Of a stretch of 64,000 bases of DNA, positions 50,338 to 58,671 are shown piece after piece. The notes under the pieces are model-generated. The model made no database searches. It worked only from the letters and a program-made list of their open reading frames with translations, and was not told where the DNA came from. This stretch comes from an uncultured Porphyromonadaceae bacterium. GTDB lineage: Bacteria; Bacteroidota; Bacteroidia; Bacteroidales; Muribaculaceae. The DNA is taken from NCBI GenBank assembly GCA_900544305.1, contig UQUV01000001.1, positions 1 to 64,000 on the forward strand, given 5' to 3'. Each line of letters begins with the position of its first letter. Positions within the stretch are counted from its first letter, which is position 1. The translations under genes were made by a program, and so were the position numbers.

Positions 50338-51063
50338 ATGGGAAGAGTAAAAATCAAAAGGAAGAGTACCCTCATCGATATGACCGCGATGAGTGACGTT
50401 ACTGTACTTTTGCTTACATTCTTCATGTTGACTTCTACCTTCTTGCAGAAAGAACCAGTGACAGTAATCACGCCGTCTTCAGTATCAGAAATTAAAGTTC
50501 CGACTTCAAATCTGGTAACTGTCTTGGTAGACCAAGAACAACGCGTGTTTATCTCTATTGCAGGTTCTCAAGACAGTACATGGTCAAGTGAACGTGTACG
50601 TGCAGAAGTGCTGAAATATGCAGGACAACTTTACAACGATACTCATAAGAACAAAATCAACTTTACACAAAAACAAATCGAAACATTCTCCAAAATCAAT
50701 ATGTTTGGTCTTCCTTTGGCCCAAATGGCTGATTTCTTGGATATGCCTCAGTTGCAACAAGATGAATTCCTTGATCCTTCAAAGAATCCAAACTGCGGTA
50801 TTCCAATTGATTACAACAAAGACATGACTAAGCCGAATGAATTCCAGATTTGGATGAATGCTATTTATAACGTTTCTCGTGACGTAACAAGTAGCATCGA
50901 TAATGTGTCGTTCGAATCACAAATCAAACGTGGTGAAGGTATTGCAATCAAAGCTGACCAAGCTACTCCGTATGAAGTGGTTCACGTTGTAATGGACAAC
51001 TTGCAAACATTGAAGATGAATAAGTTTAGTTTAATGACCGCATTAAAGTCAGAAGAGGAATAA
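50338..51063 (+). CDS. exbD: ExbD-family biopolymer transport protein (first copy)
   Basis: A 241-residue ExbD/TolR protein. The single membrane helix holds the conserved proton-carrying aspartate in LIDMTAMSDVTVLLLTFFML (about 12-31). The periplasmic region is about 210 residues, with an insertion between the usual beta-strands (PLAQMADFLDMPQLQQDEFLDPS), so it is far larger than the ~140-residue E. coli ExbD. It lies 26 bp after exbB and 4 bp before a second exbD; the two probably form a heterodimer in the ExbB pore. Confidence 0.94.
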   Translation: MGRVKIKRKSTLIDMTAMSDVTVLLLTFFMLTSTFLQKEPVTVITPSSVSEIKVPTSNLVTVLVDQEQRVFISIAGSQDSTWSSERVRAEVLKYAGQLYNDTHKNKINFTQKQIETFSKINMFGLPLAQMADFLDMPQLQQDEFLDPSKNPNCGIPIDYNKDMTKPNEFQIWMNAIYNVSRDVTSSIDNVSFESQIKRGEGIAIKADQATPYEVVHVVMDNLQTLKMNKFSLMTALKSEEE

Positions 51064-51067
51064 TCAT

Positions 51068-51811
51068 ATGGCACAAATAGAACAAGGAGGCGGCGATAAA
51101 AAAGGTAAAAAAGGCGCCCAGAAAAAAATGCAAATCCATGTCGACTTTACTCCGATGGTTGACATGAACATGCTCCTTATTACGTTCTTTATGCTTTGTA
51201 CCACTATGATTAAGTCTCAGACATTGCAAATTAGTCTTCCGACTAATGAGAAAGTGGATCAAACTGAACAAAATAAGGTGAAACAGTCAGAAGCAATCAC
51301 AATCATTGTCGATTCTGAACGCGAAGAGGCTGTTGATGGTGTACCAGGCAAAGTTAAAAAGAACTATGTCTACTATTACGAAGGTAAGCCGGGTGGCGAA
51401 CTTGGTATCGTTGATGAAAATGGCGATGGCGTTCTTGATAACGCTAACAACAACTTGAAGGAAATTGAATTCCTTGGCAACGCTAACGGACAGGCTCAAG
51501 GTATCCGTGCCGTATTGCGCGAGCGCAACAAACAGGTTGTTGAAAAAATCGACCTCTTGAAAGCTGATTGGAGAGACAAGAAGCTGACAGACGAACAATA
51601 CCAGGCTCAAGCTAAGGAAATCCGTAACGATTCAACTTTGAAACGTCCGACGGTTATTATCAAGGCTACAGCTCAGGCTTCATACGAAACTTTGGTAAGC
51701 GCTCTTGACGAAATGCAAATCAACAGTATCAGCAAATATCAGATCGACAACATGAATGCTGCTGACTCTGCTTTGTTGAAAGATTATTTGATTGCGCATC
51801 CTCGTAAATAA
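51068..51811 (+). CDS. exbD: ExbD-family biopolymer transport protein (second copy)
   Basis: A 247-residue second ExbD. A Lys/Gly-rich N terminus (GGGDKKGKKGAQKKM) precedes the membrane helix with HVDFTPMVDMNMLLITFFML (about 25-44) and its conserved Asp. The periplasmic part has a long insertion with a possible Ca-like acidic loop (VDENGDGVLDNANN, near 116). Like the first copy it is extended relative to proteobacterial ExbD. It shows the same biased codons as exbB. 48 bp precede the tonB ATG. Confidence 0.94.
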   Translation: MAQIEQGGGDKKGKKGAQKKMQIHVDFTPMVDMNMLLITFFMLCTTMIKSQTLQISLPTNEKVDQTEQNKVKQSEAITIIVDSEREEAVDGVPGKVKKNYVYYYEGKPGGELGIVDENGDGVLDNANNNLKEIEFLGNANGQAQGIRAVLRERNKQVVEKIDLLKADWRDKKLTDEQYQAQAKEIRNDSTLKRPTVIIKATAQASYETLVSALDEMQINSISKYQIDNMNAADSALLKDYLIAHPRK

Positions 51812-51859
51812 GATGATTAGATCAATGGAATTTGTTAACATTTAAAATTGAAAAGAACT

Positions 51860-52714
51860 ATGGCAAAAGATGTGGATCTTTCATCAAAAGAATGGCGTGA
51901 CATTGTTTTTGAAGGCAAAAATAAAGATTTCGGTGCATATGAAATGCGTAAGAAGTCTGATGGCCGTCACAATAAGGCAATGATTATTGTCGTTATTGCT
52001 GTGGTTGTCATTTTCTTCGCACTTCGATTGGTTAACCTTGCTCTTGAAAAGGCTGCTGCTAACATCGTTGATGAAGCAAGCCAGGAAATCGTTCAAGTTG
52101 ATATGGGCGAACAGGAAGAGCCTGAAGAAGAGGAAGAAATGGTTCAACTCGAAGAGGAAAAACCGGAAGCTTTACCTGAAGAAATTTTGAATACGATGAA
52201 GGTGACTGAACTTCAAATCGCCAATGACGAAGACGTTAAGGCAGAGGATGAAATCAAGTCACAAGATGAGTTGCAGGAATCACAAACAGCATTCGGTAGC
52301 ACAGACTTCGATAAAGGTACTGACGACTTGAACGTTGTTCGTGAACACAAAGACGAAATCATCGTTGAGAAAAAAGAACCAGTGAAGGAAGAGGTATTCG
52401 TTGCAGTAGAACAGATGCCGCAATTCCCTGGTGGTGACGCTGAATTGATGAAATTCCTTTCAAAGAATATCAAGTATCCGACTATGGCTATGGAAAACAA
52501 TATCCAAGGCCGTGTAGTTGTTCAATTCGTTGTAACCAAGACTGGTGCAATCGGTGAAGTAAAAGTTATTCGCAGTGTGGACCGCGACCTCGATAGAGAA
52601 GCTATCCGCGTATGTAAATCACTTCCTAACTTCATCCCTGGTAAGATGAACGGACAGGCTGTAAACGTTTGGTATACACTCCCAGTTAACTTCAAACTTC
52701 AAGGTGTAAACTAA
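51860..52714 (+). CDS. tonB: TonB-family energy transducer
   Basis: A 284-residue TonB. A cytoplasmic segment SKEWRDIVFEGKNKDFGAYEMRK (7-29), one membrane helix at about 41-59, a long periplasmic linker and a C-terminal TonB domain (about 195-284, MPQFPGGDAELMKFLSKNIKYP ... GRVVVQFVVTKTGAIGEVKV). The linker is strongly acidic (EEPEEEEEMVQLEEE near 84-98) instead of proline/lysine-rich as in enterobacteria. The ATG at 51860 is used; the longer frame starts with TTG. It would energise the receptors at 7.9 and 23.4 kb among others. Confidence 0.95.
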   Translation: MAKDVDLSSKEWRDIVFEGKNKDFGAYEMRKKSDGRHNKAMIIVVIAVVVIFFALRLVNLALEKAAANIVDEASQEIVQVDMGEQEEPEEEEEMVQLEEEKPEALPEEILNTMKVTELQIANDEDVKAEDEIKSQDELQESQTAFGSTDFDKGTDDLNVVREHKDEIIVEKKEPVKEEVFVAVEQMPQFPGGDAELMKFLSKNIKYPTMAMENNIQGRVVVQFVVTKTGAIGEVKVIRSVDRDLDREAIRVCKSLPNFIPGKMNGQAVNVWYTLPVNFKLQGVN

Positions 52715-52738
52715 TAAACAGCTGTTTTATACATCATA

Positions 52739-52772
52739 AAGAGGCTATGCTGCAAAGCATGGCCTCTTTTTT
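52739..52772 (+). terminator. Intrinsic terminator of the exbB-tonB operon
   Basis: Arms AGAGGCTATGC/GCATGGCCTCT with a TTTTTT tail, 25 bp after tonB. Confidence 0.9.
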
Positions 52773-53400
52773 GTACACTTTGGTGTAGTTTGGATTGATA
52801 TTATGGTGTTCTGGTTTGGTTATGGCTGTTGGTTTACTGTTGGTCCCTTTGCCAATTGCGGGGGCTTGAAATGTGTTGTGGTTTTACTTTTTGCAGTTAT
52901 GCTCTGCCTTGTGGGTCGTTTTAATTGATACTTGTAACTCCTTGTAAGGTGGATTTTAACTGCATGAGATTTGCGTATTTGTACGAACATTGAAGACTTA
53001 TCGGAAATATTGGAATCTCGCGTTTGTTGGATTATCGTCTAATCGTGATTAATGACTTGATTTTGTTGAGTATATAGGAGTTTTTTCTTCCGGTTGGTTT
53101 TGCCTGCTGTTAATGGAGTCGAGCTCTTGTGTATGAATTTATAGCTGTCCGTATTTGGCTTATGAGCGTTGGTTGAGCTTCGAGTCACTGAGTATAATAC
53201 TGAGGTGGGTGTTGTTAAAAGGAGGGTATTCCGAAAGACTGGTCGAAAATTTGAATTTCTGAGCATAGTTAGGCGAGCTTTAGAATATTTACCACACTCA
53301 TTAATTTGGCCTCTGAAAGCTTTAGCTTTAAATGAGAATGATTCGGCTGCGTTGTTTTCCCGGTAGGGAGAAGTGGAGTATTGTGAGGGTCATGCTTATA
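52773..53400. other. Gene-free 630-bp region
   Basis: No recognisable gene, RNA, repeat or consensus promoter. Reading frames are short, without plausible starts or similarity. The top strand is notably rich in G and T in its first 150 bp. It may be a degraded gene or hold an unrecognised RNA. Confidence 0.45.
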
Positions 53401-53432
53401 AAAAATAGGGGATTGTGCATTGCACAATCCCC
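53401..53432 (-). terminator. Intrinsic terminator of rpsF-rpsR-rplI
   Basis: Perfect stem GGGGATTGTGCA/TGCACAATCCCC (53408-53432) followed on the minus strand by TATTTTTTAT, 28 bp after the rplI stop. Confidence 0.92.
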
Positions 53433-53459
53433 TTATTGCAATAATCAAAGATTTGTCGA

Positions 53460-53903
53460 TTATTCAGAAACAACTTCGAAAGGAATTTCAACAGAAACTT
53501 CCTTGTGGAGTTTCAATATTGCAGTGTAGTTGCCCACTTCCTTAACAGCTTCCTTGATGTAGATAACCTTGCGGTCTACATTGTGGCCAAGTTTTTCCAA
53601 TGCTTCAGCAATTTGGATGCTGTTAACAGAACCGAAAATAGTACCAGTTGAGCTTGTCTTTGCACCGATTGTCAAAGTAACATCTTTCAAAGATGCAGCC
53701 AATGCTTCGGCGTCAGCTTTGATTTTAGCAAGCTTGTGAGCACGTTGTCTTTGGTTTTCAGCCAAAATTTTAAGAGCTGAATCAGTAGCGATGACAGCTT
53801 TGCCTGTTGGAATAAGGTAGTTTCTGCCGTATCCGCTCTTTACCTCTACTACATCATCTTTGTAACCGAGGTTAGCGATGTCTTCTTTTAATATGATTTT
53901 CAT
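53460..53903 (-). CDS. rplI: 50S ribosomal protein bL9
   Basis: A 147-residue bL9. The N-terminal rRNA-binding domain MKIILKEDIANLGYKDDVVEVKSGYGRNYLIP pattern (residues 1-33), the long connecting helix (about 40-75) and the C-terminal domain with IGAKTSSTGTIFGSV near 88-102 are all present. Last gene of the rpsF-rpsR-rplI operon, the conserved bacterial order. Confidence 0.97.
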   Translation of the reverse strand: MKIILKEDIANLGYKDDVVEVKSGYGRNYLIPTGKAVIATDSALKILAENQRQRAHKLAKIKADAEALAASLKDVTLTIGAKTSSTGTIFGSVNSIQIAEALEKLGHNVDRKVIYIKEAVKEVGNYTAILKLHKEVSVEIPFEVVSE

Positions 53904-53927
53904 AATTGTAATCCTTCTTTGTAAAAA

Positions 53928-54197
53928 TTATTTCATCAAGTCTGTTACGTATGGAAGAAGAGCCAAGTGGCGAGCACGCTTAACAGCTTGTGCTACTCTT
54001 CTTTGGAACTTCAATGAAGTACCTGTGATACGACGAGGAAGGATTTTACCTTGCTCGTTCAAGAATTTCTTGAGGAATTCAGGATCTTTGTAGTCGATAT
54101 ACTTGATACCGCTCTTTTTGAAACGGCAGTATTTTTTCTTTTTAACGTCTACTGAAAGTGGAGTTAAATATCTGATTTCTGATTGTGCTTGTGCCAT
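53928..54197 (-). CDS. rpsR: 30S ribosomal protein bS18
   Basis: An 89-residue bS18. The core KYCRFKKSGIKYIDYKDPEFLKKF (about 21-44) and RITGTSLKFQRRVAQAVKRARHLALLPY (about 56-83) are diagnostic. It binds next to bS6 on the 30S platform. 11 bp after rpsF. Confidence 0.97.
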   Translation of the reverse strand: MAQAQSEIRYLTPLSVDVKKKKYCRFKKSGIKYIDYKDPEFLKKFLNEQGKILPRRITGTSLKFQRRVAQAVKRARHLALLPYVTDLMK

Positions 54198-54208
54198 AAT
54201 GAACCTCC

Positions 54209-54562
54209 TTATGCTTCTTTAGTGTTAGACTTAGCTGCTCTCAAGTTTCTGCGTTTTTCTGCATATTCAGCAGCGTACTTGTCAAGACGGAATGTCAAGA
54301 AACGGATAACGCGTTCGTCACGACGATAAGCAACTTCGAGTTTCTTGATAACTTCCGGATTTGCGTTGAATTCAATCAGGCAATAGAAGCCAGTGGTTTT
54401 TTTCTGAATAGGATAAGCGAGCTTGCGCAAACCCCAGTTCTCTTCGTTGACAATTTCTGCATTGTTTTCAGTCAGAAATGCCTTAAATTTGTCTACCGCT
54501 TCCTTCATCTGTGCATCAGACAAAACGGGAGTCAAAATGAAAACGGTTTCGTACTTGTTCAT
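54209..54562 (-). CDS. rpsF: 30S ribosomal protein bS6
   Basis: A 117-residue bS6, recognised from YETVFILTPVLSDAQMKEAV at the start, NWGLRKLAYPIQKKTTGFYCLIEF (about 43-66) and RRDERVIRFLTFRLDKYAAEY near the C terminus. First gene of the operon. The promoter box at 54597-54604 gives a leader of only about 28 nt. Confidence 0.97.
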   Translation of the reverse strand: MNKYETVFILTPVLSDAQMKEAVDKFKAFLTENNAEIVNEENWGLRKLAYPIQKKTTGFYCLIEFNANPEVIKKLEVAYRRDERVIRFLTFRLDKYAAEYAEKRRNLRAAKSNTKEA

Positions 54563-54596
54563 AATTGTTTTAATTTGTTGTTTTAAAATTGCGGTG

Positions 54597-54604
54597 CAAA
54601 GTTA
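54597..54604 (-). promoter_or_regulatory. -7 promoter element of rpsF-rpsR-rplI
   Basis: Minus-strand TAACTTTG fits TAnnTTTG, 34 bp before the rpsF ATG. Confidence 0.65.
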
Positions 54605-54755
54605 CGATATTCATTTGATATATACAAATATATCTTACTTCTGTTTGGTATATTTTCGCGTAAGATGGCAGAAAAATTGTCATGAATCGGTGTTTCTACT
54701 AGATCAGCGGGATAGGGATGATTGGATTTTGCCTAAGCTGAAAACGGCGTTTTCA

Positions 54756-54787
54756 TTTGTGATTACACTCACTTTTTCATACTTTTG
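54756..54787 (+). promoter_or_regulatory. Promoter of the histidine kinase gene
   Basis: TTTG (54756-54759), 20 bp, TACTTTTG (54780-54787): exact fit to the -33/-7 consensus. The ATG is about 70 bp downstream, past a short AGGC-type stem-loop near 54810-54838. Confidence 0.7.
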
Positions 54788-54857
54788 TATAAAATAGGAA
54801 ATATGGTTAGGCAGAAAGGCTTAATTATGCCTGCCTTTTGCTATTTTGAAATAAATA

Positions 54858-57305
54858 ATGTTTATGGCAAGAGAAAGGAATTCCCGATTCGTCAAATTGT
54901 ATATTATCGCTGCTTATATGCTGTTGCTGGCATTGGGTGGGGGTGCTGTTTGGTTTGTCTATAATCAGGCATACGGTTCCAATACTTCTGCTGTGGACGA
55001 TTGGCAGCTGAAAAACAGAAGTACTTTGGTAAACCAATTGCTTTATTCTCTCTATAAAGCAGAAAACAACGGCATGATGCTGGTGTTTGGAAATTCTTCA
55101 AAATATAGAGAGTATAAGGAAAATATGAATAATGTGTATTTCATATTGGATACACTGAAGACATATGCTTCGGATTCTGTGCAGGTAGCCCGTATTGACA
55201 GTATTAACGATTTGATTCTGATGAAGGAACTGTCGTTGGGCGCTTTGTTGGAGGATTATGATTTCAAGAAGTATCATGAATCTATTAATCAGCGTATTGA
55301 AGGATTTATGCCCGACAGCAGTGATATCAGTCGGCATATTGTGGCAGAAACGAAGGTGTCTGTCCGTCGTGATACTATTGTGACGAAACGGAATACCAGT
55401 GGAAACTTTTTCAAGAGATTCCGTAATGCCTTTAAAAAAGAGCAAAAGGATTCGACAGTAATTACGACTGCCAATGTCAATATCGATAGTGTTCACGTTT
55501 CTCTTGCCGATTCAATAAATGTGATACTTACCGACCTCAAAAATAATGTCATAGGGGTGCAGAATGAGCTCGTCAGCCGGCAGCGTACACGCTGGCAGCG
55601 GGTGGCAATGGAGAATTATCGAATTAATAGCCTGATTTATCGGCTTATCCGCGATTTTGATGCGGATGAATCGTCGGCTATGTTGCAAAAAATCACGGAA
55701 CAGGAAACGCGGCGTGAAGATACGGTGAAGTTGTTGGCGGCGGTTGCCATCTGCTCCATTGTTGTTGTGGTGTTGTTCTTGTTTATCATTTGGCGGGAAT
55801 TGAGCCGCAGTAATCGTTATCGTCGTGAACTGGAGCAGCTGAATTGGGAGAAAGAACAGTTATTGCAGTCGCGTGAACAGCTGATGCTGGCCATTACCCA
55901 TGACTTTAAGGCTCCGTTAAGCTCTATTATCGGGTATTCGGAATTGTTGGACAGAATCGTGGTGGACAAGCGACAGAAGCTGTACTTGGGGAATATCAAG
56001 TCTTCATCCGACTTGCTGCTTTCATTGGTAACTGATTTGCTGGATTTCTATCGTTTGGATAGTGACAAGGCGGATTTGAAGGTCGTACCGTTTAATGTGA
56101 GTGAATTGTTTGAGTCCATACATCATACTTTCTTGCCGATTGCGCTTGGAAAGAACATTGCATTGACCTACGATTGTAAGGTAGCGGCGGACGTTACGGT
56201 GGAGAGCGATCCGCTGAAAGTGACGCAGATTGTCAACAATCTCCTGTCGAACGCCATTAAGTTTACTGATAAGGGTTCGGTGGGGATGACGATAGATGTG
56301 GAAGATGGCTGTTTGCGGTTCTCCGTTTCTGATACTGGGCGTGGAATCTCGCCGCTTGAAAAGGCTCGACTATTTGAAATGTTTGTCCGTCTAAGTTCTT
56401 CGACGGGTGTCCAGGGCTTTGGTTTGGGTTTGTCGATTGTCGACAGAATCGTTAAGCTGTTGGGCGGTTCTATTGATGTGGAAAGCCAACTTGGAGTAGG
56501 CAGTTGTTTCAATGTGGCGATTCCCGTGGAAATTGTAGAGCCGTCTGTTAAAGAAGAGGCGGAAGAATCCCAAACGGGAGAGGATACGGTAAGCGGATGT
56601 CATTTGTTGCTGGTCGATGACGACAGTCTGCAAATGGGCATTGTCGTTGAAATGTGCAAAAATATAGGGGCAACAGCCGATATGTGTCAATTCCCGAAAT
56701 ATGCGGAACGTATGGTAGCCGACAACAGCTATGACTTGGTGATGACCGATATACAGATGCCGGAAATGAGTGGTTTCGATGTGTTGAAATCTGTTAAGTC
56801 AGTGCATCCTGATTTGCCGGTTGTGGCGGTAACTGCTCGGTCGGTTAACAAAGAGGATTATTTGTCGGCTGGTTTTTCCGATGTGTTGACGAAACCGTTT
56901 AAAGAAATTGAATTAATACGGGTTCTTCGAGAACATATTAAAGATAAAAATGTTCAACTAACAGACACCTGTCAGTCCGACAGTATGGATGGATTGTCGG
57001 CATTGACCGCATTTGCGGAAGATGACGAAAACGCCAAAAAGGAAATTCTGGAGTCTTTTGTCACGCAGACGCAGGAAAATCTGGAAAATTTAAAGAATGC
57101 GATTGCAGAAGGAAATAAAGAGCAGGTCCGTTCGTTGTGTCATAAGATGATGCCGATTTTCACGATGATTGGTGAAAAGGAGGTTACTGCTATTTTGAGG
57201 AAATATGAGGTGGAGTCAAAGGATTACCAGATGATGACTTCGGAAGAGGCGGAAACGCTTGTGACTCGTATAATGAAAGTAATAGAAACAGCAAAACAGT
57301 ATTGA
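54858..57305 (+). CDS. Hybrid sensor histidine kinase with receiver and Hpt domains
   Basis: An 815-residue phosphorelay kinase. Two membrane helices (about 13-36 and 292-314) bracket a ~255-residue helical periplasmic sensor region with no named domain. The cytoplasmic part has a HisKA domain with H348 in AITHDFKAPLSS, a HATPase domain (NNLLSNAIKFTD; DTGRGIS; GFGLGLSIV), a receiver domain with phospho-Asp in MTDIQMPEMSG near 630, and a C-terminal Hpt domain with its His in CHKMMPIF near 762. The relay probably ends on the regulator encoded 1 bp downstream. Signal unknown. An ATG two codons in (54864) is an alternative start. Confidence 0.93.
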   Translation: MFMARERNSRFVKLYIIAAYMLLLALGGGAVWFVYNQAYGSNTSAVDDWQLKNRSTLVNQLLYSLYKAENNGMMLVFGNSSKYREYKENMNNVYFILDTLKTYASDSVQVARIDSINDLILMKELSLGALLEDYDFKKYHESINQRIEGFMPDSSDISRHIVAETKVSVRRDTIVTKRNTSGNFFKRFRNAFKKEQKDSTVITTANVNIDSVHVSLADSINVILTDLKNNVIGVQNELVSRQRTRWQRVAMENYRINSLIYRLIRDFDADESSAMLQKITEQETRREDTVKLLAAVAICSIVVVVLFLFIIWRELSRSNRYRRELEQLNWEKEQLLQSREQLMLAITHDFKAPLSSIIGYSELLDRIVVDKRQKLYLGNIKSSSDLLLSLVTDLLDFYRLDSDKADLKVVPFNVSELFESIHHTFLPIALGKNIALTYDCKVAADVTVESDPLKVTQIVNNLLSNAIKFTDKGSVGMTIDVEDGCLRFSVSDTGRGISPLEKARLFEMFVRLSSSTGVQGFGLGLSIVDRIVKLLGGSIDVESQLGVGSCFNVAIPVEIVEPSVKEEAEESQTGEDTVSGCHLLLVDDDSLQMGIVVEMCKNIGATADMCQFPKYAERMVADNSYDLVMTDIQMPEMSGFDVLKSVKSVHPDLPVVAVTARSVNKEDYLSAGFSDVLTKPFKEIELIRVLREHIKDKNVQLTDTCQSDSMDGLSALTAFAEDDENAKKEILESFVTQTQENLENLKNAIAEGNKEQVRSLCHKMMPIFTMIGEKEVTAILRKYEVESKDYQMMTSEEAETLVTRIMKVIETAKQY

Positions 57306-57306
57306 T

Positions 57307-58653
57307 ATGAAAGAAATCAAAATTTTGATTGTTGATGATGATATAACATTCGCACTGATGCTGAAAACATGGTTGCAGAAAAAAGGTTTTCTTGTGGAAA
57401 CGGCAACCTCTGTGTCTGCGGCCAAGCAGTGCCTGAATGATTCCCGGTTTTCTTTGGTTCTGACCGATATGCGTCTGCCTGATGCCGACGGCATTGTATT
57501 GTTGCAATGGTTGGGACTTGCCAATCTGGACATACCGGTTATCGTCATGACAAGTTTTGCTGAAATACAGAATGCCGTAAACAGTATGAAGCTGGGTGCA
57601 TTCGACTATTTGTCGAAGCCTATCAATCCGAACGAACTGATGACGAAGATTACGGAGGCTTTGAAAGCGAAATCGGAAGAAAAGGCCGCACCGAAGCTCG
57701 AAGAACCGGAAGAGCCGGTGGCTGCACCGGGTTTCATTGAAGGAAATAGCGATTTGTCGAAACAGTTGTATCAGTATGTCAATCTGGTGGCTCCAACCAA
57801 TATGTCTGTTCTTATACGGGGAGAAAGTGGAACGGGAAAAGAGCATATTGCTCATTTGATACATGAACGCAGTAAGCGAAAAGGCAAGCCGTTCATTGCC
57901 ATTGACTGTGGTTCCATACCGACTGAACTTGCTGCTTCGGAGTTTTTTGGCCATGTGAAGGGCTCTTTTACCGGTGCAATGACGGATAAGGTCGGGGCGT
58001 TTGAGGCTGCCAACGGTGGTACGCTTTTTCTGGATGAAATAGGCAATCTGAATTATGAGACTCAGATGCATCTGTTACGGGCCTTGCAGGAACGGAAAGT
58101 GAAGCGTGTGGGCAGTACGAAGGAGGTCGACATTGATATTCGTTTGGTTGCTGCAACGAATGAAGATCTGGAGGTGGCCATTTCAAACGGCACATTCCGT
58201 AATGACCTGTATCATAGAATTTCTGAATTTACTATACAAATGCCGGAATTGCGGGATTTGCGACAGGATATTATGCTGTATGCCAACTTCTTTTTGGATG
58301 TTGCCAACCGTGAACTGAATAAAAATATTGTAGGATTTGACAAGCGTGTTACCGAAATTTTCCAAAATTACGACTGGCCCGGAAATTTGCGCCAAATGAA
58401 AAATACCGTAATGCGTGCTACTTTGCTGTCGCAGGGCGACTATATTCAGTTTGATGTCCTTCCGCGTGAAATGCTTGATGGAAACCGCACAGAGGAACGT
58501 TCTACATTGTTGCGTGACCCGAACGACGAACGTGCTCGGATTGTCAATGCGCTCCGAAGTTGTGGTGGCAATAAGTCAATGGCGGCAAAAATGCTCGGGG
58601 TCGACAGAAAGACGCTTTACAACAAACTGAAGGCTCTGAATATAGAACAGTAG
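57307..58653 (+). CDS. Sigma-54-dependent response regulator (NtrC family)
   Basis: A 448-residue activator. The receiver domain (1-120) has phospho-acceptor D54 in LTDMRLPDADG and Lys in YLSKPI. The AAA+ domain has Walker A GESGTGKE at 172-179, the sigma-54 contact loop GSFTGA at 219-224 (Ser where GAFTGA has Ala) and LFLDEIGNL. A Fis-type helix-turn-helix ends the protein (NKSMAAKMLGVDRKTLYNKL). It therefore acts with RpoN from distant sites. One bp after the kinase gene, so they form one two-component system. Confidence 0.95.
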   Translation: MKEIKILIVDDDITFALMLKTWLQKKGFLVETATSVSAAKQCLNDSRFSLVLTDMRLPDADGIVLLQWLGLANLDIPVIVMTSFAEIQNAVNSMKLGAFDYLSKPINPNELMTKITEALKAKSEEKAAPKLEEPEEPVAAPGFIEGNSDLSKQLYQYVNLVAPTNMSVLIRGESGTGKEHIAHLIHERSKRKGKPFIAIDCGSIPTELAASEFFGHVKGSFTGAMTDKVGAFEAANGGTLFLDEIGNLNYETQMHLLRALQERKVKRVGSTKEVDIDIRLVAATNEDLEVAISNGTFRNDLYHRISEFTIQMPELRDLRQDIMLYANFFLDVANRELNKNIVGFDKRVTEIFQNYDWPGNLRQMKNTVMRATLLSQGDYIQFDVLPREMLDGNRTEERSTLLRDPNDERARIVNALRSCGGNKSMAAKMLGVDRKTLYNKLKALNIEQ

Positions 58654-58671
58654 AAAAAGAAAAAAGTCAAC

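Noticed and set aside
53169..53529. Short plus-strand frames in the gap after tonB and into rplI
   Set aside because: Low-complexity translations, no recognisable similarity, one overlaps rplI antisense.
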